Assembly (NCBI GenBank): GCA_905221605.1
Contig: CAJNDS010001446.1
Coordinates: 439,815-503,814, forward strand
DNA from: Symbiodinium natans
Lineage: Eukaryota > Sar > Dinophyceae > Suessiales > Symbiodiniaceae
Reading direction: 5' to 3'
Length of the DNA: 64,000 nt
Shown here: positions 1 through 9,600 of the stretch, piece by piece
How positions within the stretch are numbered: the stretch's first letter is position 1
Layout: every line of letters begins with the position of its first letter
Made by a program: the position numbers and the translations under genes
The notes under the pieces: model-generated
Told to the model about the DNA's origin: nothing
What the model saw: only the letters and a program-made list of their open reading frames with translations
The model's database searches: none

Positions 1-1895
1 GTGAACTGGGATGAGGACAGTTTCGGGTTTGGGGGGGGGGGGGTGGGGTGGGCAGTTAACAGGCATGGTCGGTGTGGCTGTTGTATTTGAGGTTTGCTGG
101 GGGGTCCCTCAAACAAACAGGTTGTCCTTGTTTCAATGCCCCACCACCGCCTTCATAGTTGCAAAGCCTACATCTCGCTGCTGCCCCCGGCTTACCCCAG
201 GATCAGCCCTAAACCCTAAACCCTAAACGCCAAACCCTAAACCCTAAACCCTAAACCCTAAACCCTAAACCCTAAACCCTAAACGCCAAACCCCAAACCC
301 CAAACCCGAAACCCCAAACCCCAAACCCCAAAGGGCTCCCTGTCGGGATCTCTGGTTCGGAGTTTACCAGGACCCTTCGTGGACCTGTCAGGGCAAGCTC
401 CATGAAGCCTGGTAACACCGAACCAAATCCCAAGCTCCCTTCGGGCTCAATCCCGAAAAAGCCCTAAACCCTAAACCCTAAACCCAAAACCCTAAACCCT
501 AAACCCTAAACCCTAAACCCTAAACCCTAAACCCTAAACCCTAAATTCACGGTACCCGAAAAGGGACCAAGATTTTGTGTCTCCCCCGCTTCAGCGTTCA
601 GGGAGCCCAAGTTCCCATCGGCTCAGAGCCCAAGTCCAAGCCCCCTTCAGGGTTTAGGGTTTAGGGTTTAGGGTTTAGGGTTTAGGGTTTAGGGTTTAGG
701 GTTTAGGGTTTAGGGCTTAGGGTTTAGGGTTTGAACGGGTTAAAGGGTTTAATTAGGGCTTAGGGCTTAGGGTTTTAGAGCTTAGGGTTTGGGACACAGG
801 GTTTCACTTTAGGGTTTAGAGGGCTTAGGGTCGAGGACTCGTACCCCATCGATGTGTCGGAAGAGCTGCGCCTGAGATGCATCCAGGGAGCGTTCGTGGT
901 GTTGCGATCGGAGCTTCGGGCTTTAAAGGAGGCTTAGGGTTTAGGGTTTAGGGCTTAGGGCTTAGGGCTTAGGGCTTAGGGCTTAGGGCTTAGGGCTTAG
1001 GGCTTAGGGCTTAGGGCTTAGGGCTTAGTTGCCTAAGCCGGCAAATCCTAAAAGCCACGGCGTCTCCGAAGCCTTAGAAACAAAGCCTGCAAGCCGTAGA
1101 TTTTCTAAGTCCAACAAATCCTAAGCTCCCTAAACCCTCAACCCTAACCCCTAAACTCCAAACTTCCGAACGGCGAGGTATCTCACGAAAATCGACGGCT
1201 CCGTCCGGGGCCTCAAGGGTCGTTGGCGTTGGCAGGGCTGAACAGGTTTGGGGTTTAGAGTCTGGCGTTTAGGGTTTGGGGTTTAGGGTTTGGGGTTTCG
1301 GGTTTTGGGTTTCGGGTTTCATACCCCCTTTGAACCCCCTCCCTTAAAGAATCCTGTAATTTCAAACCCTAAACTAAACCCTATACCCCAATGCTAAGCC
1401 CTGAACCCTAAACCCTAAACCCTAAACCCTAAACCCTAAACCCTAAACCTGAGACCCTAGTCTAGACCCCCAGCCCTAGCCACAAGATGGGGCTCAGCCG
1501 CAAGCTTGAAGCACAACCTCGAGCCTAAACCCTAAACCCTAAACCCTAAACCCTAAACCCTAAACCCTAAACCCTAAACCCTAAACCCTAAACCCTAAAC
1601 CCTAAACCGTAAACCCTAAACCCTAAACCCTAAACCCTAAACCCTAAACCCTAAACCCTAAACCCTAAACCCTAAACCCTCAGCTTGAACCCTGAATTCA
1701 GGGAGTTTAGACCCACTAGGAGTGCAAGTTTTGGGGGTGTGGGCTAAGTCTCGAAGCCCTTGACGCAAATCAGTGGCCTGGGTGTTCCCAAGCCCAAGGC
1801 TCACAATCCCCGAGCCGAACTCCTGACGCCTCCCTCAAATTCCGAGATCCAAGTCCGTAGACTCCTGAAACCCTAAACCATAAACCCGAAACCTA
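1..1895. repeat. Telomere-like repeat block with unique islands
   Basis: This stretch alternates arrays of CCCTAAA (about 210-320, 462-545, 1400-1448, 1527-1680) with arrays of TTTAGGG (653-735) and a homogeneous GCTTAGG variant (about 945-1027). Orientation flips several times, so this is interstitial repeat and not a chromosome end. Non-repeat islands at 340-440, 545-650, 830-940 and 1170-1220 are listed separately as possible exons. The remaining unique stretches, 1030-1140 and 1690-1890, show nothing I can name. Confidence 0.85.
371..1218 (+). CDS. Candidate exon chain of an unidentified multi-exon gene
   Basis: Four islands can be joined using the splice rule seen in the carboxypeptidase gene (intron ends AG, exon starts G, intron starts GT, GC or GA). 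Exon 371-411 reads DPSWTCQGKLHEAW and ends before GTAACA. Microexon 602-620 reads EPKFPS. Exon 836-912 reads DSYPIDVSEELRLRCIQG and continues, ending before GCTTCG. Exon 1178-1218 reads YLTKIDGSVRGLK and ends before GTCGTT. Phases agree at each join. GC is high at third positions in the last exon. I recognise no family. The gene would continue past element 1, which would then lie in an intron. Alternative ends exist; for example, 836-931 is also open with a GC donor. Confidence 0.4.
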
Positions 1896-2068
1896 AGGGT
1901 CAATGTACCCGGAAATTCTTTTGGCTCAAGAAACCTGGGCAATGCGCCCTACAGAAAAGGTGTGTTTGGTTGTGCTTTGGGTTTTGTCTTTGGTTGTTCC
2001 AGGGGAATCAAGGGTTTCTGTTGGGGTTGACTGTTTTGTTCCCTGTCCTCCTTCGGTTGCCCCCCGTA
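1896..2068 (+). repeat. 5' LTR of element 1
   Basis: Direct repeat of 11551-11723 with one mismatch in about 173 bases. It begins AGGGTCAATGTACCC and ends CCCCCGTA. In this class the LTR holds the promoter and polyadenylation signals, but I see no clear TATA box or AATAAA. Confidence 0.9.
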
Positions 2069-2082
2069 GGTTATGAGCCCAA
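2069..2082 (+). other. Primer-binding site of element 1, initiator tRNA-Met anticodon arm type
   Basis: The bases directly after the LTR, GGTTATGAGCCCAA, are the reverse complement of TTGGGCTCATAACC. The GGGCTCATAACC part is the anticodon stem-loop hallmark of initiator tRNA-Met (CAU anticodon with a GGG stem). Drosophila copia is known to prime with an internally cleaved initiator tRNA-Met half, and this site has the same design. Element 2 instead uses the tRNA 3' end. Confidence 0.7.
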
Positions 2083-2130
2083 ATTAGGCTTCCTGCGGAA
2101 TTGGTAAAGATTTTTCGTTTGTTTAACGCC

Positions 2131-4098
2131 ATGGACATGATGCGGCGTCGCTCTGAGCCTGGACTGTCGCCAACGGCCAATGAAGCCGAAGGAAATCGCG
2201 GTGATGGGGGTGATGAACGACAACAAATGGTACAAGCGCTGACAGATGGTAGGGAGGTTGCAATGATACAACCAACGCCTCAGGTGGAAAACGAAGTGGT
2301 TCCGGTTCAAGCAGCAAATCCTTTCTGGAGCGAGCGGGCTCAAGAAGAAATGAGACTTAGGCAATCAAGGCCGGCAAGTCTTCCTGCGAGCGGAGGGGAT
2401 AGAAGTGGTGAAGGTACGAGGAGGCCGCCTTCGCTGCAAGATCTTTTGGGTCAGGAACCTGCACCTGTTGAGAGACCATCGTCAGGCTTAATGGGCCAGA
2501 TGGAACGAGGTACTATTGGTGGAGTGCAAGCAGACGAAGAGCTCATTCCTGATGTTGGTGGTGAAGAACAAAGTGAAGATATGGCGGTGGTAAAGCGTGC
2601 GCTGAAAGAGTTGCTTGTGCAAACAAAGGAGCTGGGGAACAGGTTGCATCGGGTGGAGGAGAAAAGCTATACCTCTGCTGCATCTGGGTCAGCTTCGAGA
2701 GCACGGAGCACTGGAGTGGTGGACGCAAACACTGCATATCCTCTAGGAATGACTCCAGAGAAGCAGTACCTGCCAGGACAAGTTTTCTACACGGATGGTA
2801 TGGGTGGTTTTTGGACTGTGTTGCCTGATGGGACATGGCTGCCTATTGAGGGCTACGACCTGCCAAAGGGTTGTGATCTTCAATCCTTGCCTGGGTCCAG
2901 GAAGGGGGATGTTCAAGTGGAGGATGAAAAAGAAGTGCCAATGATGCATGTAGCTGAAGGGAAGAAACCCTCCAGATTGCCTCCATTGAATTACCCCACG
3001 GGAGGTCCTGCAAGTGGTGGATATGCAAGTGGACCACCTGGTTTAACACATGTTCCGATTACTTCCTTGCCATCAGGTGCTGATGGTTCTGCCGCACCTG
3101 TGGGGAACCAGCCCGGTTTTGTTTCAGCTCGGGAAACTGCAACGCAAGAGAACTCAGCAGGATCGGGTGGATATACAATGGTGGATGATGTTCCGTATCG
3201 GTGGAAAATGGTCGCTGGGAAGTTGGAATTAGAAAAGGTTCCGCTCACAGCTGTTCCGCCTGGTATAGGACATGGACTGCCTCAAGGGCCTGGTGGTAGG
3301 GTCAGTTTACCTCCTGGATCAGTGGTGCCACGTGGTATGCCAATCATTGGTGATAGTTCTGGAACCGAACGTCCGGAGGCTCTTGGGAAGCATGTGATGA
3401 GCCTTCCAACTTTGGCAGACTACACACCAAGCAATCCGACGGCACTGGGTGATTGGATCGCAATGATCGAGCCAATGTTGTCTTCGCTGACAGATACAGG
3501 AAGAGTGTGGTGGCAATGCGTCTACTCAAAGGCGTATCAGGCGTATGCCAAATGGTTGAGTGTTTCTCCGCTGGAAAGGTTGGGCATCAAGGCTGAGCTG
3601 GAAGGGCTCAAGGTGGTTCAAACTGTGCATGTTTTGTTGGAGCAGAGAGCGGTGTCTTTGCTGCTACAGGCGATTCCGGAGAGATTGAAGACCGAGATCG
3701 TTTCCACTCGAATGTTGGGGTCAGTGATGATATTCTACAAATTGCTGACGGTCTACCAACCAGGTGGAGCAAATGAGCGCAGCACAATGTTGAACTTCTT
3801 GGTGCAACCATCTCCAGCAACCTCGATCTCAGAGGCCATAAAGGGAGTGCGTCAATGGGCGCAATGGCGTTCCCGATTAAGGGAGTTGAGAGCGGCCGAG
3901 CCGGACGCTACCTTGCTTATCAAGGGATTGGATGGTTTATCATCCGCGTTGCTGGCAAAGCACCCTACGGTTCATTTCAGAGTGGCATCCTTTCGGGACA
4001 AATTGGGGGTGGACTACTCGCCGACCTCTGAAACTGCGACAAAACTAGCTGAAATGTTACAGGCAGAGTTTGAACTGCTACTGCTGAACAAGAGGTGA
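2131..4098 (+). CDS. gag: Gag-like protein of element 1
   Basis: Structural protein expected to form the cytoplasmic virus-like particle that packages the element RNA. The frame is open from 2101, but I choose ATG 2131 (context GCCATGG) because the upstream start would be TTG. The N-terminal 400 residues are low-complexity, rich in Gly, Pro and Ser. A helical region at about residues 420-650 (LADYTPSNPTALGDWI, then MLNFLVQPSPATSISEAI) resembles the copia gag capsid region in layout. The protein ends at TGA 4096-4098. No zinc knuckle lies in this frame; the zinc fingers are in the -1 frame that begins to be open at 4074. Assignment as gag rests on position and general look, not on a diagnostic motif. 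Confidence 0.7.
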   Translation: MDMMRRRSEPGLSPTANEAEGNRGDGGDERQQMVQALTDGREVAMIQPTPQVENEVVPVQAANPFWSERAQEEMRLRQSRPASLPASGGDRSGEGTRRPPSLQDLLGQEPAPVERPSSGLMGQMERGTIGGVQADEELIPDVGGEEQSEDMAVVKRALKELLVQTKELGNRLHRVEEKSYTSAASGSASRARSTGVVDANTAYPLGMTPEKQYLPGQVFYTDGMGGFWTVLPDGTWLPIEGYDLPKGCDLQSLPGSRKGDVQVEDEKEVPMMHVAEGKKPSRLPPLNYPTGGPASGGYASGPPGLTHVPITSLPSGADGSAAPVGNQPGFVSARETATQENSAGSGGYTMVDDVPYRWKMVAGKLELEKVPLTAVPPGIGHGLPQGPGGRVSLPPGSVVPRGMPIIGDSSGTERPEALGKHVMSLPTLADYTPSNPTALGDWIAMIEPMLSSLTDTGRVWWQCVYSKAYQAYAKWLSVSPLERLGIKAELEGLKVVQTVHVLLEQRAVSLLLQAIPERLKTEIVSTRMLGSVMIFYKLLTVYQPGGANERSTMLNFLVQPSPATSISEAIKGVRQWAQWRSRLRELRAAEPDATLLIKGLDGLSSALLAKHPTVHFRVASFRDKLGVDYSPTSETATKLAEMLQAEFELLLLNKR

Positions 4099-6644
4099 AG
4101 CAGGACTCGGACGCCAAGAAAAGGGCCAGGTTAAACAAGGCCCAAAAGGGAACTGGTGACGAGACGGAGGAGGGTGACAAGGGCAAAGGGAAAGGAAAAA
4201 GGTACAGCGGAGATGGTGAACGTCCTTTCTGTTGGATATATGGGAAGACCGATGCAGGTTGCAAGTTCGGATCCCGCTGCAAATTTCGCCATGACAAAGA
4301 CTCCCTTGAGCGAGGAAGATGTTTTGAGTGTGGGGCCGTTGGCCATCTGCAGCCGCAATGTCCATATAAGGATGGTGCAAGTTCCAATGTGGACTCAAAT
4401 CCTGAGAGGAGTAGATCTAAAGGGAATTCTCCCAAAGGGGGAAAGGGCGGCAAAGGTGCGAAATGGGGAAATGCCAAAAAGGCAGAGGTAGCTGAAGGGG
4501 GAGATGAGACGGCTAATGCGGGATTGGATAAAGGTTCTGCAAGTCCCTCATCGCCATCAACGGCCAATCAGGTCCTTGTTGAAGCGTTAGAAGTGCTGAA
4601 ATCTATGAAGCTGTCATCAGAACAGTCAGCATCAAGCGGGGATCCCAGTGTTCGAATGTTATGTGGCTCTGGGCTGCTTCAGCAGGAAGGGAGAGTGGCG
4701 TTGGTGGATACAGCTGCTACGCATCTTGTGCGGACGCTTTTTCCATGGGAATGTTTACCCGACACTACTGTTATGGTGCAAAGCGCGCTTGGTGGTGTGA
4801 CAATGAGGATTACAGAGAAAGGGACGTTGATTAGGGAAGACAATGGGCCCCTGATTATCCCTCTCTGGTTGTTTTTGGAGTTTGGGGCGAACCTCACTGT
4901 GATCAATGGGATGTGTCACGTGGGTGCAAAATCTTCGCTGGACCAGCTCTTGTGGTTTGAACATGGCTGTTTGGTTATGAATTACAAAACAGCTGAAAAA
5001 ATGGTTTTGCATGCTGAAAGGCAGCGTGCGTCTTGGTCCCATTCTCAATGGAGGAATGGAAGGGCGGACTGTGGAGTCGGTTCGTCTGATGCCACGTTGT
5101 TGCCGAAGCAGGGAGAAGGCCGAGGAGTATGCGTTCTACATGTGGCCAGGGTTTCTGACACCAATGAGTGTTCGGGAATGGGCATGTTGGACTCGGGAGC
5201 ATCACATCCTCTCAGATCACTTCGTCCTGGCGAACAGCTTCCGCAGCAAAAGGTGTTGGTGTCTTTAGCTGTTGGATCTCGGGAGATGTGTATTACCCCA
5301 GGTGGGACCCTGGTAACTCCTGAAATGGTAGATCCACTAGTGCCAATTGGCAAAGCGAGCGCCTTGGTTGGTCTCAGAGTTCAGTGGCGTGGTGGCAAGT
5401 GCACAGCCTCACATCCTGTTCTGGGGGAACTTCGCGTTCGTGATCTGAATGGGTGCCCTTGTTTGGAAAAGGAGGTGGCGCTTCAGATCATTGATGAAAT
5501 GGATTGGTGTTCACCAAAGCAAGCTTTGAAGGTGGCACGTATGGTTCAAGGGTGTCCGAATACGGACGACGAGGTGGCTGTAAAAACGTCGTTGCAAAGC
5601 GCAGCGCGGACAGCGTCAGCGAATGAGGAGGAGTTCGTCCAGGCATGCTGGAGATTTCTTCGGTGGTATTATGGGGATATACCAGAAAATATGCTGATGG
5701 AGCTGTTGCCACGTGGAGATATTGCGGCGTTGCCTTTCAACCGTCATAAAAGGAGACGGCTGGCACGAGCAAAAAGGGTGGTGGTACACCTATTTTCGGG
5801 GAAACAAAAATGGCATTTTCCCAGTCGGGATGTGGAGGTACTGGAGCTGGATTTGACAAAAGGCGGTGACCTACATAATTCGAGCGTCTGGAAGTATCTT
5901 CTGCATCTGGCGGCTGAAGGAAAGGTGGTTGCTGTGGTTGGAGGACCTCCATGCAGGACAGTGTCAAGGTTGAGAGGTGAAGACGGTGGTCCACCTGTAT
6001 TACGCCGACGCTGTGGGCCTGAACGGTTGGGGTTAAAAAGTCTTCCTTGGCCACATCAAGAACTAGCTCAAAAGGATGGTGTTTTACCTCTGAAGATGCT
6101 TTTCCTATATGACGTGGCGGTGCATTCAAGGTGTGGAACTGCTGAAGTCATCAATGGGAGTTCTGTCTTCTTTGGCATGGAAAGCCCTGGGGACCCTGAA
6201 CTCATAGGGAAAGATTTCTCTCAGAACGGCAAAAAGGTCTTGAGTGCTGAGGATCTGGTGGATGGTTCTCAAGAAGGGCTCTCGAGTCCTACCTTCTGGA
6301 GTTGGCCGGAGGTGAAAAGCTTTTGTGAGCGTTATGGAATGTACGCTGCACATTTTGATCAAGGAGCATTGGGACATGCTCTGGTGAAACCTACGACTTT
6401 CCTGGTGTCTGATATGGAACTATGGGAATCGTTGGAACAGGTTCGCGTGGTTGTTCCGTGGTCAGCAACATTCGCTTCTACCCTGGAAGAGCGTATTGGA
6501 CAATCCTCCATATGGGCGCGATGGGCGTTTGGATTGGTTAAAAGAATACGTCACAGGTTGGCACAATGGTTGCATGAGAGCGATGCTGAACGGGAAGCTA
6601 TGGTGTTAAAAAAGAAGAACGAGAAGGGACGTTACGGAGGTTGA
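4074..6644 (+). CDS. Element 1 second frame: zinc fingers, tandem protease-like domains, C5-methyltransferase-like domain
   Basis: This frame is open from 4074 and overlaps the gag stop in the -1 frame. No ATG precedes its conserved parts, so translation probably enters by recoding. Residues below count from 4095. A CCCH finger starts at C46 (C-x9-C-x5-C-x3-H) and a CCHC knuckle at C76 (C-x2-C-x4-H-x4-C), both RNA-binding types. Two retropepsin-like segments follow: VDTAATH with D205 and LDSGASH with D366. Residues about 560-805 resemble a cytosine-C5 methyltransferase: HLFSG (F567-G569) as the SAM-binding motif I, GGPPCRTVSRLR with P618, P619 and C620 as the catalytic motif IV, and MESP (about 695-698) where ENV is expected. 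I see no clear target-recognition domain or motif X. Published work reports methyltransferases in Symbiodinium retrotransposons. Confidence 0.75.
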   Translation, partial: TATAEQEVKQDSDAKKRARLNKAQKGTGDETEEGDKGKGKGKRYSGDGERPFCWIYGKTDAGCKFGSRCKFRHDKDSLERGRCFECGAVGHLQPQCPYKDGASSNVDSNPERSRSKGNSPKGGKGGKGAKWGNAKKAEVAEGGDETANAGLDKGSASPSSPSTANQVLVEALEVLKSMKLSSEQSASSGDPSVRMLCGSGLLQQEGRVALVDTAATHLVRTLFPWECLPDTTVMVQSALGGVTMRITEKGTLIREDNGPLIIPLWLFLEFGANLTVINGMCHVGAKSSLDQLLWFEHGCLVMNYKTAEKMVLHAERQRASWSHSQWRNGRADCGVGSSDATLLPKQGEGRGVCVLHVARVSDTNECSGMGMLDSGASHPLRSLRPGEQLPQQKVLVSLAVGSREMCITPGGTLVTPEMVDPLVPIGKASALVGLRVQWRGGKCTASHPVLGELRVRDLNGCPCLEKEVALQIIDEMDWCSPKQALKVARMVQGCPNTDDEVAVKTSLQSAARTASANEEEFVQACWRFLRWYYGDIPENMLMELLPRGDIAALPFNRHKRRRLARAKRVVVHLFSGKQKWHFPSRDVEVLELDLTKGGDLHNSSVWKYLLHLAAEGKVVAVVGGPPCRTVSRLRGEDGGPPVLRRRCGPERLGLKSLPWPHQELAQKDGVLPLKMLFLYDVAVHSRCGTAEVINGSSVFFGMESPGDPELIGKDFSQNGKKVLSAEDLVDGSQEGLSSPTFWSWPEVKSFCERYGMYAAHFDQGALGHALVKPTTFLVSDMELWESLEQVRVVVPWSATFASTLEERIGQSSIWARWAFGLVKRIRHRLAQWLHESDAEREAMVLKKKNEKGRYGG

Positions 6645-9600
6645 CAGCTGAGGAGCGAGCTTTCCGTGACCATTGCCTAAGGGGGCATATTCCTTTCAGA
6701 CGTGATTGTCAAATCTGTGTGTCTGCCGCTGGAAAAGAGCGTCGCCATTTGAGGCGGAAGCATGGGGATGCTTACACTTTATCATTGGACTTAGCGGGTC
6801 CATACAAGTGTTCAAAGGATGCTCACCAGCAGAAGCCACGACACGCTGTTATTGGTGTGTATCAGTTTCCAATGTTGGATCCCAATGTGGGTCGCCCTCC
6901 AGAAAAGGAGGGAGATGCGGATGAGGTGGAAGATCAGGTGGCAGATGAAGGTGCTGGTGTCGGAGAATGGTTAGGCGATGCAGTCGCTAACTTCGAGGAG
7001 GAAGACTCTGCGCCGGTGGAACCTGCGCCAGTTCTGGAGGCAGAGGTGTTGAAAATCCAAGCTTCTGAAAAATCCTGGAAGGAACTGAAGGACCACTTGA
7101 CCCAACCTGTCCGTATGATCAACTTCGTTATGGTGGAGCCGATTGTGGATAAACAGCAAACAACTGTTTTGTCGGCAGTTCAAAGAATGATGGTGCGCTT
7201 GCAGAGACATGGGTATCCGGTGTTGAGAATCCACTCAGATCGAGCGGGGGAGTTTGTCAATGCAACCACTGGTGATCCTGGAGTCCCGCAAACAAATGGG
7301 TGCGCTGAAGCATGTGTCGGTTTATTCAAACGTGGTGTCAGATCGCTCTTAAAGGAGGCGCGACTCGGGCCGGCGTACTGGGCACTGGCTGCTCGCCATT
7401 GGTCAATGTTACGGTGGCAGAAAGCTGAAAGGGAGTTGGGGTTAAATCCTAAGTCATTGCTTCCCTTTGGTGCTCAGATTCAAGTCAAACGTCGTCCGTG
7501 GGAGTTGCTGGGTCCGGATGGAACAAAGAAAGGTCGGCAATGGGTCGATCGTACGCAGCCTGCGCTTCTTTTGGGTCCATGCGATGACCTACCTGGTGGT
7601 TATTGGGTGGAAGCTCAAGGGACTGCAAAAGATCCGGATGAACTGGTGTTATTTCCCTGCACTACGATTTTTTCCAATATAAAGGAACCGCCTGAATTGG
7701 AGCTGGAAGGGGTGGTAGAAGAACAGGAGCCTTCTCCTCCAGAGCATCGTCTCAAGGGGAAAAAACCGGCGCTTCGGTTCGCTGATGAGGAAGGTCCTCC
7801 TTTACCTCCGCCTCGCGATCCTCCAGTTCGCCATCGGTTGATGGAGAAAAGCCCGGCCTCTTCACTGCGTGGTCATGTGGGCTCCTTGCGCTTGCTCCGC
7901 AAGCGGGGGGAGAGTCCGCCCTTAGAAATTTTCGAGGATGACATGCAGGGTCTGGGGGAGCTGGAAGAAAATGCAGATGTTGAGGACAATGTTCCTGGTG
8001 ATGAGTATTGGCCGACTTGCTGTTCTCCTCATGAAAATGCTTATTTGGTCTGCAAAAGTGAGACTGCTGAGGATGGAACACAGTTGGAAAAAGAAGAGCA
8101 AAAAGCCAAGTCAATGTATGAAAGGTCTATGTATGATTACGTGGACTGTGAGGAGCTTTTGGAAGGGATTGTATACCCAAAGAGGGTGAATCGAAGAGGT
8201 GGTATCAACAATTGGTGTACAAGTACGCGAGCTCTGGTGTTGGGCCACTATACTCATGGCGGAGTGTGTGGTATTACAAAAGAGACTCATCGAAGACCAT
8301 GGCTATGTCGTTATTTGGCATCATTCGTGAGGCACCACAATCCTGAAGCCAAATTTTCTGCTCTTCAGATCTCGTGCAATGCTCCGGTGTCATTGCATAG
8401 GGATAGTCACAATGAAAAGCATTGCTGCAATTATGTGTGTGGCTTTGGTGACTATAAAGATGGTCAGCTGTGGGTTGAGGATGAAAAGGTTTTAGAGGAA
8501 GGAGCTGAAGTGGTGGAGCAATCCTATGGGAAGAAAGTCTTACCTGGAAAATTGGTGGATATCCACTGGAACTTCATGTCGTTCTTTCCGAGAAAACTGC
8601 ATGGTCCTATGCCTTGGAAAGGGAACAGGGTATCCTTGACAGGGTACACACCTGTTTTTATGGAACGTTTGAGCTACAAGGATAGGTGCTATCTTCTCCA
8701 ATGTAAGTTTCCTTTTCCAGAACCACAAGCTGAAGAAGGTGAAAAAAGGAAATGGTTAAAAATGACGTTGAAAGAAACCTCGCTGGACGACCTTGCAGAG
8801 GAAGTCGACTACGCTGTGTTCGAAGCGCATCAATGGGCTCTAGAGGAGCATTTGAGTATTCGACGCCTAATTGCTGAACAGGAATGTTGCATTTTGGACG
8901 AGTTCCATGGATCGGCCAATGAGTCGAATGAAGAAAAAGGATCAGAGACTAGAGAATGGCTGGTTAAAGCGAAAAGGGCTGAGGAACAGCTCTCGAAGTT
9001 TTTGGTCAAAGCAGCTCAAGTTCAGCAAATGGTACAAGAAAATACCGCGCTTGAGGCAGCAGAGGAGGTTGAGTTCCTGCAAACAAAAACAATCCCTACA
9101 CAAGAAGCCATGCAAGAGCTGGAAAAGTGGAGGGAATCATTGTCGGACGAGGTGACGTCTTTGGTGAAAGAGTTGGAGGTGGTGGAACCAACAACTCAAG
9201 AAAAGCTGGACAAATTGGCGGAAGAGCCTAATGCACCGGTGATTGAGTACGTTCCCAGTCTGGTGGTGTTTACCCGGAAGCAAGGGACAGGGAGGCGACG
9301 TGCCCGTATCTGTGCATGTGGAAACTTCATTTCGTCAACGGCAGCTACAGAATATGAAGGGCCGAGGTCCCTCAGTCGTCACTCGCTGTACGCTCCAGGT
9401 TTAGATTCAACTACATTCAGGTGTCAAGTGAGGCACGCAGCATATATGGTGTGGATCATCGCTGGCTTAGACATTTCCAAAGCTTTTCTGACGGCGCCGA
9501 TGAATAGGGCGCAAAGAGAAGGGCGTCTGGTGGTGGTGCAGCCCCCAAGGGCGGCGGTGAAATTGGGTCTTTGCACAAAGGAGGAGCGGTGGATTGTGAG

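Noticed and set aside
1-1895. Chromosome-end telomere at the left edge
   Set aside because: Orientation of the repeats flips several times and unique islands interrupt it. The same arrays occur throughout the window.
5488-6377. Minus-strand ORFs of 74-130 codons across element 1
   Set aside because: Shadows of the sense frames with no motifs.
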